From the NCBI GenBank assembly GCA_963839365.1, contig CAWIUT010000001.1, positions 992,001 to 1,056,000 on the forward strand: DNA of 64,000 nucleotides. Reading direction: 5' to 3'. The notes below the pieces were generated by a model. It did no database searches and was not told the DNA's origin. It worked only from the letters and a program-made list of their open reading frames with translations. The stretch comes from DASSKA01 sp963839365 (GTDB lineage: Bacteria; Actinomycetota; Actinomycetes; Propionibacteriales; Nocardioidaceae). Both the position numbers and the translations under genes were made by a program. Below, piece by piece: positions 1-8,220 of the stretch (the stretch's first letter is position 1; the number at the start of each line of letters is the position of its first letter).

Positions 1-1
1 C

Positions 2-124
2 CCGTACGTCGATGAGAACGGGATGCGTCCCCGGATCGCGTGGTCGTTCCGTGCCGACAACATGGTGGCGCCGTCCAACGGCTCGGCCGCCTCGTCGGCT
101 GCGCCGGGCAAGGGTGCGGCCTGA
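2..124 (+). CDS. C-terminal end of an AICE protein of unknown function (5' truncated by window)
   Basis: An open frame enters from the left edge and stops with TGA at 122-124, giving about 40 residues that are polar and Ala/Ser/Gly-rich near the end. The stop overlaps the start codon of the next small gene (ATGA), so it belongs to the same element operon. I do not recognise a family from this fragment. Confidence 0.5.
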   Translation, partial: PYVDENGMRPRIAWSFRADNMVAPSNGSAASSAAPGKGAA

Positions 125-324
125 TGGCGGCGGCGGTCGAATGCCTCGGTACGGCAACAGCCCGGCTGGGTGAGGTCCACGACGCGGCCCTGGACGCGGC
201 CCGGGCGTTGGACGGGGTGTCGGACTCGCTGTTCGACGGCGTCCGCGACGTCCTGGTGCGGCTGGATGAAGTCCGGCGTGGCGTGGTGCGGGCGCGGGAT
301 GCACTGGATCAGGCGGGCGCGTGA
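124..324 (+). CDS. Small AICE protein of unknown function (66 aa)
   Basis: The ATG at 124 overlaps the stop of the preceding gene and its TGA overlaps the ATG of the following tra gene (ATGA), which fixes both ends through translational coupling. The 66-residue product is Ala/Val/Leu/Arg/Asp-rich with regular hydrophobic spacing, consistent with an all-helical or coiled-coil protein, and it has no membrane segment or cysteine motif. Small proteins of this kind often precede tra in AICEs. I do not recognise a family. An in-frame ATG at 40 exists, but it would overlap the upstream gene by 85 bases. Confidence 0.5.
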   Translation: MAAAVECLGTATARLGEVHDAALDAARALDGVSDSLFDGVRDVLVRLDEVRRGVVRARDALDQAGA

Positions 325-1896
325 TGAGCCGCCAGACACGAAACAGCCTGGCCGGTGCTGGCCTGTCCACGGCTTCGGGCCTGGGCGACCGCGTGGTCTG
401 GCTGGGTCGGTGGTGTCGTCGGCATCGTCGCTGGCTCGGCCTGTGGCTGGTCTCCGGAGCGGTGTCGCTGCTGGTCGGGTCGCCCTCGTCGGCGGCCTGG
501 TCGGCGGCGGCCGGGGCCGGTCCGGGGGTGGTGTGCTGCTGCTGGTCGGCGGTCGGCCCGCGGTCGTATGAGCTGCTGGTTGCGCGGCCGTCACGGCGGT
601 TCGGCTGGTGGTGGTACGCCCGGCGGCGCTGGCAGCGACTGGCGCGGGTGTGCGGCCTCTCGCGACCGTCAGGTGGTCCGTGCGACCCGCACCGGTCGCG
701 GTGAGCCTGACGAGGTTCGCCGCTGGGTCGCACCCCGGCTCGTCCGGGTCCGCACACACAGCCATTCGGTGGATCTGCGGATCCGAGCGCGGGCCGGGCA
801 GACCCTGACGGAACTCGAAGCGGGTGCGGAGCGGCTGGCCACCACGTTCGCGGCCGTCGCGTATCGGGTCTGGCCGGTGTCCGGGTCGACGGTGGTGGTG
901 CAGCTGATGATGCTCGACGCACTCACGTATGCCCGGGCCGCGGTAGAGCCTGAGCCCCGTGCGGTCGCCGAGTCCGTGCGCCTCGGTCGGACTCAGTCGG
1001 GCCGGGACTGGCGGCTGCAACTGCGCGGCCGTCACACCCTGGTCGCCGGCTGCTCCGGGGCGGGCAAGGGCTCGGTGCTGTGGGGCATCTGCTGCGGCCT
1101 CGCCCCCGCCGTCAAGGTGGACATGGTCCGGCTGTGGGGCATCGACCTCAAACGCGGTGTCGAGCTGGCGATGGGCGAGCCCCTGTTCTCGACCCGCGCC
1201 TACACCCCGACCGACGCTCTGGACGTGCTGAGGGCGCTGATGCGGGTCACCGACACTCGCGGCCAGAAGATGGCCGGCACCACCCGGCTCCACCAGCCCA
1301 CGGTCGGGGACCCGCTGCACGTCCTGGTCATCGACGAACTCGCCGCGCTCACCGCGTACGCCGACCTCGACGTACGCCGGGAAGCCGGACGGCTGCTGGC
1401 CGAGATCCTGACCCAGGGCCGCGCGCTCGGCGTTGTGGTGGTGGCGTGCGTGCAGGACCCCCGCAAGGACGTGGTGGCCATGCGTGGCCTGTTCACCCAG
1501 ACCGTCGCGCTGCGGCTGCGGTCGGTCGAGGAGACCGTGATGGTGCTCGGCGACGGCATGTCACGAGTAGCCCCGGCGCATCGGATCAGCCCCCTTGTCC
1601 AGGGCACGGCGTGGGTAGTCGAGGACACCGGAGCCGCGGACCGCGTTCGCGCCGACTTCTGGTCCGACGACCTGATCCGGGACCTCTCTCGCCGCTACGC
1701 GACCACAGTCCGGGTCGACACCGACACTGAGCCGGATACGGCACCACATGCGCAGCCCTCGTGGGCGACCGAGCATCCGACGCATGACCCGCGAGCAGCT
1801 CAGTCTGCGCGCAAGCCTCGGAAGCCGCGCAAGCCACGAGGAGCCCGCCAGGCCACCACGTTGTCGACGGGTGAACCGGAGGACGGTGCGGCATGA
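324..1896 (+). CDS. FtsK/SpoIIIE-type conjugative DNA translocase (TraSA-like), reading frame interrupted
   Basis: The 3' part (about 658-1896) encodes the ATPase: a Walker A with GxSGAGKGS (near 1042-1074), a Walker B ending in VIDELAAL (near 1318-1350), and a basic, Pro/Lys-rich tail. The 5' part, starting at ATG 324 (ATGA overlap upstream), is in a different frame and stops at 704. It encodes the usual N-terminus of this family: a hydrophobic segment, then an RRRWQRLARVCGL-like helix. Homology seems to leave frame 0 and resume in frame +1 at about 654-661, so one base appears inserted. In the ATPase frame no start upstream of 658 gives family-like sequence; a GTG at 673 could start a shortened protein. 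Known: the family pumps double-stranded DNA between mycelial cells as a membrane hexamer. The interruption is a real mutation, programmed slippage or a sequencing error; I cannot decide which. Confidence 0.75.
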
Positions 1897-2348
1897 CGCC
1901 GGCACGCAACCAAGAGCTTCAGGCCCTGGCGGCTCGGGCTGGTGTGCCGGCTCGGCTGATGAGGTGGTGGATCTCCCTGTTCGAGCCGAGCAGCCTGCTC
2001 CCGCCCCGGGCGCAGCGGGAGCTGGCCCGCACCATGACGCCCGGCTGGCAGCAAGAGGCGCTGTGCGCGCAGGCCGATCCCGACGCCTGGTTCCCGAACA
2101 AGGGCGCAGCCGCCCGGCCGCAGGTGTTCCGGGTCTGCGACCACTGCCCGGTGCAGCGGCCATGTCTGGCGGCAGCGTTGCAGCGCAGCGAGTACGGCGT
2201 GTGGGCAGGTACCACCGCAGCCCAGCGCCGCGGACTCTTCCAGCTGCTGCGCGCCGGGACCCCGCTCGCGGAGGTGCTGGACCTGGCCTTCGACCACGAC
2301 CAGGCCCACACCCCGGAGGCGTCCTCCGATCTGGAGGCAGCGGCGTGA
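1893..2348 (+). CDS. WhiB-family iron-sulfur transcriptional regulator carried by the AICE
   Basis: 151 residues with the four WhiB cluster ligands: Cys58, Cys82, Cys85 (CxxC) and Cys91, followed by the GVWAGT turn at 102-107. Known: WhiB proteins bind a [4Fe-4S] cluster and act with the primary sigma factor. The ATG overlaps the stop of tra, and the stop overlaps the GTG of rep, so all are probably one transcript. An N-terminal extension of about 50 residues precedes the first cysteine and is longer than in chromosomal WhiB4-like proteins. Likely role (inference): controlling rep/tra expression or linking element activation to host redox or developmental state. Confidence 0.85.
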   Translation: MTPARNQELQALAARAGVPARLMRWWISLFEPSSLLPPRAQRELARTMTPGWQQEALCAQADPDAWFPNKGAAARPQVFRVCDHCPVQRPCLAAALQRSEYGVWAGTTAAQRRGLFQLLRAGTPLAEVLDLAFDHDQAHTPEASSDLEAAA

Positions 2349-3892
2349 GCATCGCGGACTGGCATAGTGGCGCACCGTCGTCGGCCTCGGGGTTCCCGGG
2401 GTTCGGTGAGGATGCACCGCTGGACCTGTCCGACCTGCCTCCCGCCGGGCTTGCTGCTGTTGGCGACCGGCTCCGGGACGGCACCTTCGACGCCTGGGCC
2501 GACACCGCCTCCCGGGTCGGCTACTGCACTCACCCGGTGCGGCTAGTCGGCTCCTCCATGAGAGTGGACGCGCTCACCGGTGAAGTCCTCGACACGTTCA
2601 GGTCCGACCAGGCGCCGCTCGGCGTGCTCTACCGGGCGTGCGGGAACCGGCGCGCGGACGTGTGCCCGTCCTGCTCGCGCGTGTACGCCCGCGACACCTT
2701 CGCGATGATCCGCGCCGGCCTGACGGGCGGCAAGACCGTTCCGCAGTCGGTGAAGGACAACCCGCTGCTGTTCGCGACCTTCACCGCACCCTCGTGCGGG
2801 CCGGTGCATGGCCCACGTCCCCGCGCCGGGCAACGCACCGGAGGTCGTTGCCGTCCCCGCGACCGTGCCGCGATCTGCCCCCACGGCCGACGACTCGGCT
2901 GCATGAAGGTGCACACCGAGGACGACCCGGCAAACGGCACCCCGCTGTGCGAGGACTGCTACGACTGGGAGTCCGCGGTGGTGTGGCAGTGGTGGGCCCC
3001 GGAACTGTGGCGACGCACCACCATCGCCGTCCGGCGCGCGCTCGCCGGGGTCCTCGGGGTGGCGGAGCGGCGACTCAAGACCGTGACGTCCCTGCAGTAC
3101 GCGAAGGTCGCGGAGTACCAGACCCGCGGCCTGGTGCACTTCCACGCGATGATCCGCCTCGACGGACCAGACGGCCCCGGCTCCCCCGCACCCCTGGACG
3201 GGGACGCACTGGCCGACCTGCTGCGCACCGCCGCCCCGGCGGTCACGTTCATCGCACCACCGGTCGACGCACAGGATCGCGAACGGGTGCTGGCCTGGGG
3301 CAAGCAGCTCGACGTCCGGGTGGTTCGCGATGGGCACCGCACCGATGACCCCCACGGGCCGCTGGCACCGGAGCAGGTGGCCGGCTACCTGGCCAAGTAC
3401 GCCACCAAGGACGCGAACAGCCTCCGCGAGCCCGGCGCACCGAAGCCGCATCTGATCCGACTCGGCCAGACCTGCCGCGACCTCGCCAGGCGGGCCTGGA
3501 AGCACGACCGGTCCTCGCCGTACCTGCTGCTCGACAAGTGGGCGCACATGCTCGGCTTCCGCGGCCACTTCTCAACCAAGTCCCGCGCCTACTCCGTGAC
3601 CCTTGGTCGGCTAAGGCGGGCGCGTCAAAGGTTCCAGCTCCTGGCCGCCGAAGCCAACCGCCACGGCGAACAGCTGGACGTGCGAGACCTGGAGGCACGG
3701 CTCCTGGCCGACGAGGACGAGACCACCCTCGTGATCGGGTCTTGGAACTACCAGGGCACCGGCTGGACACGCAGCGGCGACCAGAGCCTGGCCTTCGCCG
3801 CAGCGGCCCGCGCCCGCGAGTACGCGCAATGGCGTGCAGAACAGAGCAAGAAGACAGCGCATGACTCGGAGATGGGACAGGGTGATGGATGA
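2345..3892 (+). CDS. repSA: Rolling-circle replication initiator (RepSA-like)
   Basis: 515 residues from GTG 2345, chosen because it overlaps the whiB stop (GTGA). Seen: a cysteine cluster from about residue 99 (CGN..., CPSC), a TFTAPSFG-like strand, a second cysteine pair (CEDC) around residues 205-210, a HUH-type motif with His265 and His267 (VHFHA), and catalytic tyrosine candidates Tyr348 and Tyr352 in VAGYLAKYATK. This is the layout of pSAM2 RepSA. Known: such proteins nick the double-strand origin and drive rolling-circle replication of the excised circle. The origin is often inside or next to rep, but I could not place it. The xis start lies inside the last codons of this gene. Confidence 0.87.
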   Translation: MSIADWHSGAPSSASGFPGFGEDAPLDLSDLPPAGLAAVGDRLRDGTFDAWADTASRVGYCTHPVRLVGSSMRVDALTGEVLDTFRSDQAPLGVLYRACGNRRADVCPSCSRVYARDTFAMIRAGLTGGKTVPQSVKDNPLLFATFTAPSCGPVHGPRPRAGQRTGGRCRPRDRAAICPHGRRLGCMKVHTEDDPANGTPLCEDCYDWESAVVWQWWAPELWRRTTIAVRRALAGVLGVAERRLKTVTSLQYAKVAEYQTRGLVHFHAMIRLDGPDGPGSPAPLDGDALADLLRTAAPAVTFIAPPVDAQDRERVLAWGKQLDVRVVRDGHRTDDPHGPLAPEQVAGYLAKYATKDANSLREPGAPKPHLIRLGQTCRDLARRAWKHDRSSPYLLLDKWAHMLGFRGHFSTKSRAYSVTLGRLRRARQRFQLLAAEANRHGEQLDVRDLEARLLADEDETTLVIGSWNYQGTGWTRSGDQSLAFAAAARAREYAQWRAEQSKKTAHDSEMGQGDG

Positions 3893-4082
3893 AGGTGTGG
3901 TGTTTCCCCGGCTGCTGACGGTGCGGGACGTGGCGGAGATCTTGTGTGTGCCGGTGTCGACGGTGCACCACTGGGCGGTGCGTCATCAGGGTCCGCCGTC
4001 GTTCAAGGTCGGCAAGCATCGACGCTACGACGCGGAGACGGTGCTGGCCTGGATCGATGAGGCGAAGCGGACGGCGGCGTGA
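3885..4082 (+). CDS. xis: Excisionase, helix-turn-helix (MerR-like) family
   Basis: 65 residues from ATG 3885, preceded by a GGGA at 7 nt spacing; the start lies within the last codons of rep and the stop overlaps the GTG of int. The product has the short winged-helix pattern of AICE/phage excisionases: LLTVRDVAEILCVPVSTVHHW as the recognition helix-turn-helix, then a basic KVGKHRRY wing and a short C-terminal helix. Known: Xis binds near att and tilts the integrase toward excision. A GTG at 3882 is an alternative start. Confidence 0.85.
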   Translation: MDEGVVFPRLLTVRDVAEILCVPVSTVHHWAVRHQGPPSFKVGKHRRYDAETVLAWIDEAKRTAA

Positions 4083-5146
4083 TCGAGCGCCGAGTGCTCG
4101 CGTCCGGCCGGGTCTCGTGGCGGGTTCGCTACTACGGCCCGGACGGTCGCGAGCGGTCCCGGTCGTTTCGGCTGCGGCGTGATGCCGAGGCGTACGACGC
4201 GAAGATGCGGACTGAGCGTCACCGCGGTGACTGGATCGACCCTCGCCGTGGCCGGGCCACGCTTCGCGAGGTGTGGCAGGACTACGAGCGCACCGGCATG
4301 GGCCATCTGCGGGAGACCACCAAGGCCTCCTACCGCAACGCGTGGCGTCACGTCGATGCCGTGTTTGGTCGCTGGGCGGTCGCGAAGATCGAGCACGCCG
4401 ACGTGGCGGACTGGGTCACTGCGATGAGCGAGAAGTCCGGGCCGGACATGGTGCGCTATGCCCATCGGGTGCTGTGCCTGCTGCTGGACCATGCGATGCG
4501 GACGCGTCGGATCCCGGTGAACGTCGCGAGGGGTGTTCGGCTTCCTCGCCGGCCGCCGGCTCGTGACCGGTTCCTGACCGCCTCGCAGGTTCGGGCACTC
4601 GCGGACAAGCTCGGACGCGACGGCGACTTGGTGCTGGCGATGACCTACCTGGGATTGCGGTGGTCGGAGCTGGCTGCGCTGCGGGTTGGCGATGTGGACC
4701 TGGGACGCCGCCGGGTTCATGTGGTGGAGCGGGCAACTGAGGTTGGCGGCCGGGTCGATGTGTCGGCGCCGAAGAGCCAGGCGTCCAACCGGTACATCGC
4801 GATCCCGGAGTTGCTGGTTCCGATGCTGAAAGAGCGGATCGACGGAAGGACGGCCGACGCATTGGTGTTTACCGCGCCCAATGGCGGCTATCTCCGAAAC
4901 CGGAACTGGCGGCAACGCTCGGGCTTCGACGCTGCGGCCAAGGCGCTCGGCCTGGTGGTGACGCCGCACGACCTGCGTCGTACGTTCGGTAGCCTCGCGC
5001 GGGCGGCCGGCGCGGACCTGCGGTGGATCCAAAAGGCAATGGGTCACGAGTCGATCACCACCACGGCACGGATCTACGCGCACCTGTACGACGACGAGCT
5101 GGACAGTGTCGCGGCGGCGCTGGACCGGATCGGGCAGCAGCAGTGA
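4079..5146 (+). CDS. int: Tyrosine site-specific recombinase (AICE integrase)
   Basis: 355 residues. Seen: an N-terminal arm-binding domain (about 1-55), a SAM-like core-binding domain (about 60-150) and a catalytic domain (about 165-345) with Arg194 (GLRWSE), a likely beta-hairpin Lys232, His297 and Arg300 (HDLRR), His323 (GHES) and nucleophile Tyr333 (RIYAHL). All catalytic residues are present. It starts at GTG 4079, overlapping the xis stop. It integrates the element into the tRNA-Thr gene whose 3' end lies 135 bp downstream, the usual int-att distance. Confidence 0.93.
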   Translation: MIERRVLASGRVSWRVRYYGPDGRERSRSFRLRRDAEAYDAKMRTERHRGDWIDPRRGRATLREVWQDYERTGMGHLRETTKASYRNAWRHVDAVFGRWAVAKIEHADVADWVTAMSEKSGPDMVRYAHRVLCLLLDHAMRTRRIPVNVARGVRLPRRPPARDRFLTASQVRALADKLGRDGDLVLAMTYLGLRWSELAALRVGDVDLGRRRVHVVERATEVGGRVDVSAPKSQASNRYIAIPELLVPMLKERIDGRTADALVFTAPNGGYLRNRNWRQRSGFDAAAKALGLVVTPHDLRRTFGSLARAAGADLRWIQKAMGHESITTTARIYAHLYDDELDSVAAALDRIGQQQ

Positions 5147-5176
5147 TAGGGCCGGTTCGCGGGGGCATTTCGGGGG

Positions 5177-5218
5177 CACGCACGGCCACATGCGGCCAAA
5201 ATGCGGCCACGCACGGCC
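5177..5218. repeat. Paired direct repeats between int and att (candidate integrase/Xis arm sites)
   Basis: An 11-bp repeat CACGCACGGCC occurs at 5177-5187 and 5208-5218. Between them a 9-bp repeat ATGCGGCCA occurs at 5190-5198 and 5201-5209, the second overlapping the last 11-mer by two bases. The nested arrangement, 60-100 bp from the tRNA 3' end, is where tyrosine recombinase arm-type sites are expected. Function is inferred. Confidence 0.45.
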
Positions 5219-5280
5219 TTGGGAGGCTGTTAGCGATGTGGGCGGCGGTCGCGATTGTGGCTCTGACCTGGGGTTTTGTG

Positions 5281-5330
5281 TGGAGCCGCCTGTCGGAATC
5301 GAACCGACGACCTATTCATTACGAGTGAAT
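5281..5330. other. Attachment site at the 3' part of tRNA-Thr (attR or attL), approximate
   Basis: The integrase gene points at the 3' end of the tRNA gene, so the recombined att core should cover the 3' part of the tRNA, from about the anticodon loop to the CCA. Exact limits need the second att copy, which is outside the window. Confidence 0.55.
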
Positions 5331-5356
5331 CGCTCTACCGACTGAGCTAAGGCGGC
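5281..5356 (-). tRNA. tRNA-Thr(CGT)
   Basis: Read on the minus strand: a 7-bp acceptor stem (GCCGCCT with AGGCGGC), D-arm GCTC/GAGC, anticodon stem ATTCA/TGAAT around loop CTCGTAA (anticodon CGT, reading ACG codons), T-arm GTCGG/CCGAC with TTCGATT, discriminator T and an encoded CCA (complement of 5281-5283). It is complete and is the integration target of the AICE, so the element restores the 3' end. Confidence 0.95.
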
Positions 5357-5539
5357 GCGGTGCCCTCCGCCGGGCACGCCGGACGAGTATACGGAAGACC
5401 TGAGCAGGCCAGCGAATCGGGCGGAGAGCAGCCGAGACGGGAACTAGTACCCCGGATGTCGCGATGGTAGGTTTCGCGCAATTCAACGGTCGCCCTGCTC
5501 ACCGGGACAGGTCGACTGCTCGGAGTCAGGGAGACAGAC

Positions 5540-7024
5540 ATGGCCGCCGAAACCACCAGCGAACCGCGGCGCGGCGGGCTGGAGGTCCGCTCGATCGACT
5601 ACGTTCCGCTCAGCGAGCGGCACGGCAAGCTGTGGCACCTCGGCCCGCTGTGGTTCATGAGCAACGCGCAGATCGCCACGCTGGCCGTCGGGGTGCTCGG
5701 CGTGACCACCGGTGGAAACCTGATCTGGTCGCTGATCTCGGTCATCGCCGGGGTGCTCACCGGCACCTTCTTCATGGCCGCCCACTCCGCGCAGGGGCCG
5801 CAGCTCGGGCTGCCGCAGATGATCCAGTCCCGCCCGCAGTTCGGTTACATCGGCGCGATCCTGGTCTGGCTGTTCGCCTACCTGCAGTACGCCGGGTTCA
5901 ACATCTTCAACACGATCCTCGCCGGAACCGCCATGCACGCCACGGTCCAGGGCAGCACCTCGCTGTGGATCATCGTCGGCACCGTGCTGGCCGCGGTGGC
6001 AGCCGTCGCCGGCTACGACGCCATCCACGGGATGGAGCGCTTCCTCACCTACGGGTTCCTGGTGCTGTTCGGGATCCTCACCATCGTGGTGATCACCCTG
6101 CCCTACCCGGCCGGGTCCTTCGACCTGAACAACTTCGACCTCGCGCCGTTCTTGCTGCAGTACTCGGTGGTCGCCGGCTACCAGATCAGCTGGGCGATCT
6201 ACGTCTCCGACTACTCGCGCTACCTGCCGCCGGATGTGACCGTGCGCAAGACGTTCTACTGGACCTACGGCGGCTCGGCGCTCGGCGCGGTCTGGATCAT
6301 GTGCCTCGGCTCAGCCCTGGCCGCCTGGGCGGGCAAGGCCTTCGGGGGCACTGGGATCCCGGCTCTGCTGGCCTCGGGCAACAAGGTGTTCCCCGGTTTC
6401 GGGGACATCATCTTGGTCTTCTCGGCGCTCGGGCTGGTCTCCGTCACGTCGCTGAACATGTACGGCGGGTCGCTGACCCTGATCAGCGCCTCGGACTCGT
6501 TCAAGCGGATCAAGCCGACCCTCGCCGTACGACTCCTGACCATCGGCCTGACCGCCGCGCTGTCCCTGGTGATCGCGCTGATCAGCTCGGCGTCGTTCCT
6601 CAGCAACTTCGAGAACTTCCTGCTCCTGGTGCTCTACCTGTTCATCCCGTGGACCGCGGTGAACCTGGTCGACTACTTCCTGGTCCGTCGGGGGCACTAC
6701 GCGATCGGGGAGATCTTCAACCCACGGGGGATCTACGGCCGGTGGGGCTGGCGCGGGATCACCGCCTACCTCGTCGGGTTCGCGGCCATGGTGCCGTTCT
6801 TCAGCACAGGGCTCTACACCGGCCCGGTCGCCCACGCCGTGCAAGGGGCCGACTTCTCGCTGTTCATCGGGCTGCCGGTCTCGGCGGTGCTGTACTGGGT
6901 GCTCACCCGCAGTGTCGACGTGGAGGCCGAGACCGAGCTGGCCCGCGCCGAGGCCGACACCCTGGAGCGGGAGGCGACCGCGCACGCCCGACCCGAGGCG
7001 GGGCCGGGCACGACCCTCGGCTGA
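5540..7024 (+). CDS. NCS1-family nucleobase/cation symporter (purine-cytosine permease type)
   Basis: 494 residues with about 12 hydrophobic segments. The N-terminus (SIDYVPLSERHGK followed by a W-FM-N-Q segment) and the first helix pair (GPQLGLPQMIQSRPQFG) are the cytosine-permease signature. It starts at ATG 5540 with AGGGAGA 6 nt upstream. Known: NCS1 carriers take up nucleobases, allantoin, hydantoins or related small nitrogen compounds with H+ or Na+. It converges with a ureohydrolase gene, so a guanidino or purine-degradation compound is a reasonable but unproven substrate. The next 190 bp to the convergent gene hold only weak hairpins. This is the first chromosomal gene after the tRNA. 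Confidence 0.85.
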   Translation: MAAETTSEPRRGGLEVRSIDYVPLSERHGKLWHLGPLWFMSNAQIATLAVGVLGVTTGGNLIWSLISVIAGVLTGTFFMAAHSAQGPQLGLPQMIQSRPQFGYIGAILVWLFAYLQYAGFNIFNTILAGTAMHATVQGSTSLWIIVGTVLAAVAAVAGYDAIHGMERFLTYGFLVLFGILTIVVITLPYPAGSFDLNNFDLAPFLLQYSVVAGYQISWAIYVSDYSRYLPPDVTVRKTFYWTYGGSALGAVWIMCLGSALAAWAGKAFGGTGIPALLASGNKVFPGFGDIILVFSALGLVSVTSLNMYGGSLTLISASDSFKRIKPTLAVRLLTIGLTAALSLVIALISSASFLSNFENFLLLVLYLFIPWTAVNLVDYFLVRRGHYAIGEIFNPRGIYGRWGWRGITAYLVGFAAMVPFFSTGLYTGPVAHAVQGADFSLFIGLPVSAVLYWVLTRSVDVEAETELARAEADTLEREATAHARPEAGPGTTLG

Positions 7025-7214
7025 GCGGTCGGCGCCAGCGACGTCATGGCGGTGGACGCGCGGCCCCGGCCGCCCGGGTGTTCGTCAGCCACAGCGTCGT
7101 ACTCGCCATGGAACAAGGCCTCCCCCCTAGGGAGTTCACCATGGGGAGCGGGCCCTTACCAGGGCACCTTGGCGAAGGGGGCCCACGGCCCAGCCCGCGA
7201 CGCGCCGACCCGGC

Positions 7215-8216
7215 TCAGCGGCCCTCGAGCAGCGGACCCGCCGGGTCGTGCTTGATGCCGACCTTGCGGGCGGCGATCGCCGAGAGGGCTTCGAGGGCGA
7301 CCCGGTTGGCGAGGTAGGCGGTGATCTCCGCGTGGTCGTAGGGCGGGGACACCTCCACGATGTCCATGCCCACCACCGGCAGCTCCAGGCAGATCCGCCG
7401 GACCGAGTCCAGCAGCTGCCGCGCGGACAGCCCACCCGGCTCCGGCGTGCCGGTGCCGGGCGCGTGGCCGGGGTCGCAGACGTCCACGTCCACGGACAAG
7501 AACACCCCGTCGCAGTCGTCCATCGAGATCCGGAACGTCTCGTCGAGGCAGTCGTCGAGGCCGCGGGCCCCGATCTCGGTCATCTCGAAGGAGCGCATGT
7601 CCTGCTCGGCCATCCACGACAGGGTCTCCGGCTCCGGCCAGTAGCCGCGCAGCCCGACCTGCAGGAACCGGTCGCCGCGCAGCGCGCCGGACTCGATCAG
7701 CCGGCGCATCGGCTGGCCGTGCCCGTAGAGCGAGCCGAACTCGATGTTGCCGGTGTCGGCGTGCGCGTCGAAGTGGATCATCGACACCCGGCCGAAGCCG
7801 AGGTGCCGGGCCACCCCGCGGGCGTCGGGCAGCGCGATGGTGTGGTCCCCGCCGAGCACGAGCGGTACGGCGCCCGAGGCGCTCACCGTGTGCACCGCAT
7901 CCTCCAGGGAGGCGATCGCGGTCTCGACGTCGCCCGAGTACATCTCCACGTCGCCCGCGTCGACGACCCGGATGTCCTGCAACGCGTCCACCCGGAGGGC
8001 CAGGTGTGGGCGGGAACCGTCGTGCGGCAGGTAGCAGGTCTGCCGGATCGCCTGCGGCCCGAACCGGGTGCCCGGCCGGTGCGACGTACCTCCGTCGAAC
8101 GGCGCGCCGACGATCACCACGTCGGCACCCTCGAAGCTCGCCGGGTCGGAGAGGTCGCACCGGTCCACGCCCAGGAAGGTGAGGTCGGGGCCGAACTGCG
8201 CGCCGTAGCGGGTCAT
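7215..8216 (-). CDS. Agmatinase/ureohydrolase-family guanidino hydrolase
   Basis: 333 residues with all binuclear manganese ligands of the arginase-agmatinase fold: His125 in GGDHT, Asp150, His152 and Asp154 in HFDAHAD, and Asp243 and Asp245 in SVDVDVCDP, followed by the APGTGTPEPGG loop. Known: these enzymes hydrolyse agmatine, guanidinobutyrate, guanidinopropionate or related compounds to urea plus an amine; the precise substrate cannot be read from the motifs. The gene starts 4 bp after the stop of the secreted hydrolase gene on the same strand, so the two are probably co-transcribed. The NCS1 permease converges from the other side. Confidence 0.85.
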   Translation of the reverse strand: MTRYGAQFGPDLTFLGVDRCDLSDPASFEGADVVIVGAPFDGGTSHRPGTRFGPQAIRQTCYLPHDGSRPHLALRVDALQDIRVVDAGDVEMYSGDVETAIASLEDAVHTVSASGAVPLVLGGDHTIALPDARGVARHLGFGRVSMIHFDAHADTGNIEFGSLYGHGQPMRRLIESGALRGDRFLQVGLRGYWPEPETLSWMAEQDMRSFEMTEIGARGLDDCLDETFRISMDDCDGVFLSVDVDVCDPGHAPGTGTPEPGGLSARQLLDSVRRICLELPVVGMDIVEVSPPYDHAEITAYLANRVALEALSAIAARKVGIKHDPAGPLLEGR

Positions 8217-8220
8217 CGTC

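Larger units (their letters stand above)
1..5330. mobile_element. Right part of an actinomycete integrative and conjugative element (AICE), partial
   Basis: Seen: consecutive plus-strand genes, mostly overlapping by 4 bp, for an FtsK-like DNA translocase, a WhiB protein, a HUH-type replication initiator, a small helix-turn-helix excisionase and a tyrosine integrase, ending at the 3' end of a tRNA-Thr gene on the opposite strand. Known: this order (tra, rep, xis, int, att in a tRNA gene) defines AICEs of the pSAM2 type, which excise, replicate by rolling circle and transfer double-stranded DNA through a single FtsK-like ATPase. Inferred: the right boundary lies inside the tRNA gene near 5281-5330, and the left end and second att copy lie upstream of base 1. 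The Tra frame is broken, so self-transfer is uncertain. Confidence 0.85.

Noticed and set aside
5357..5539. Guanidine-type riboswitch upstream of the NCS1 permease
   Set aside because: The neighbouring ureohydrolase made me look, but the conserved ykkC-type sequence blocks are not there; only short partial matches.
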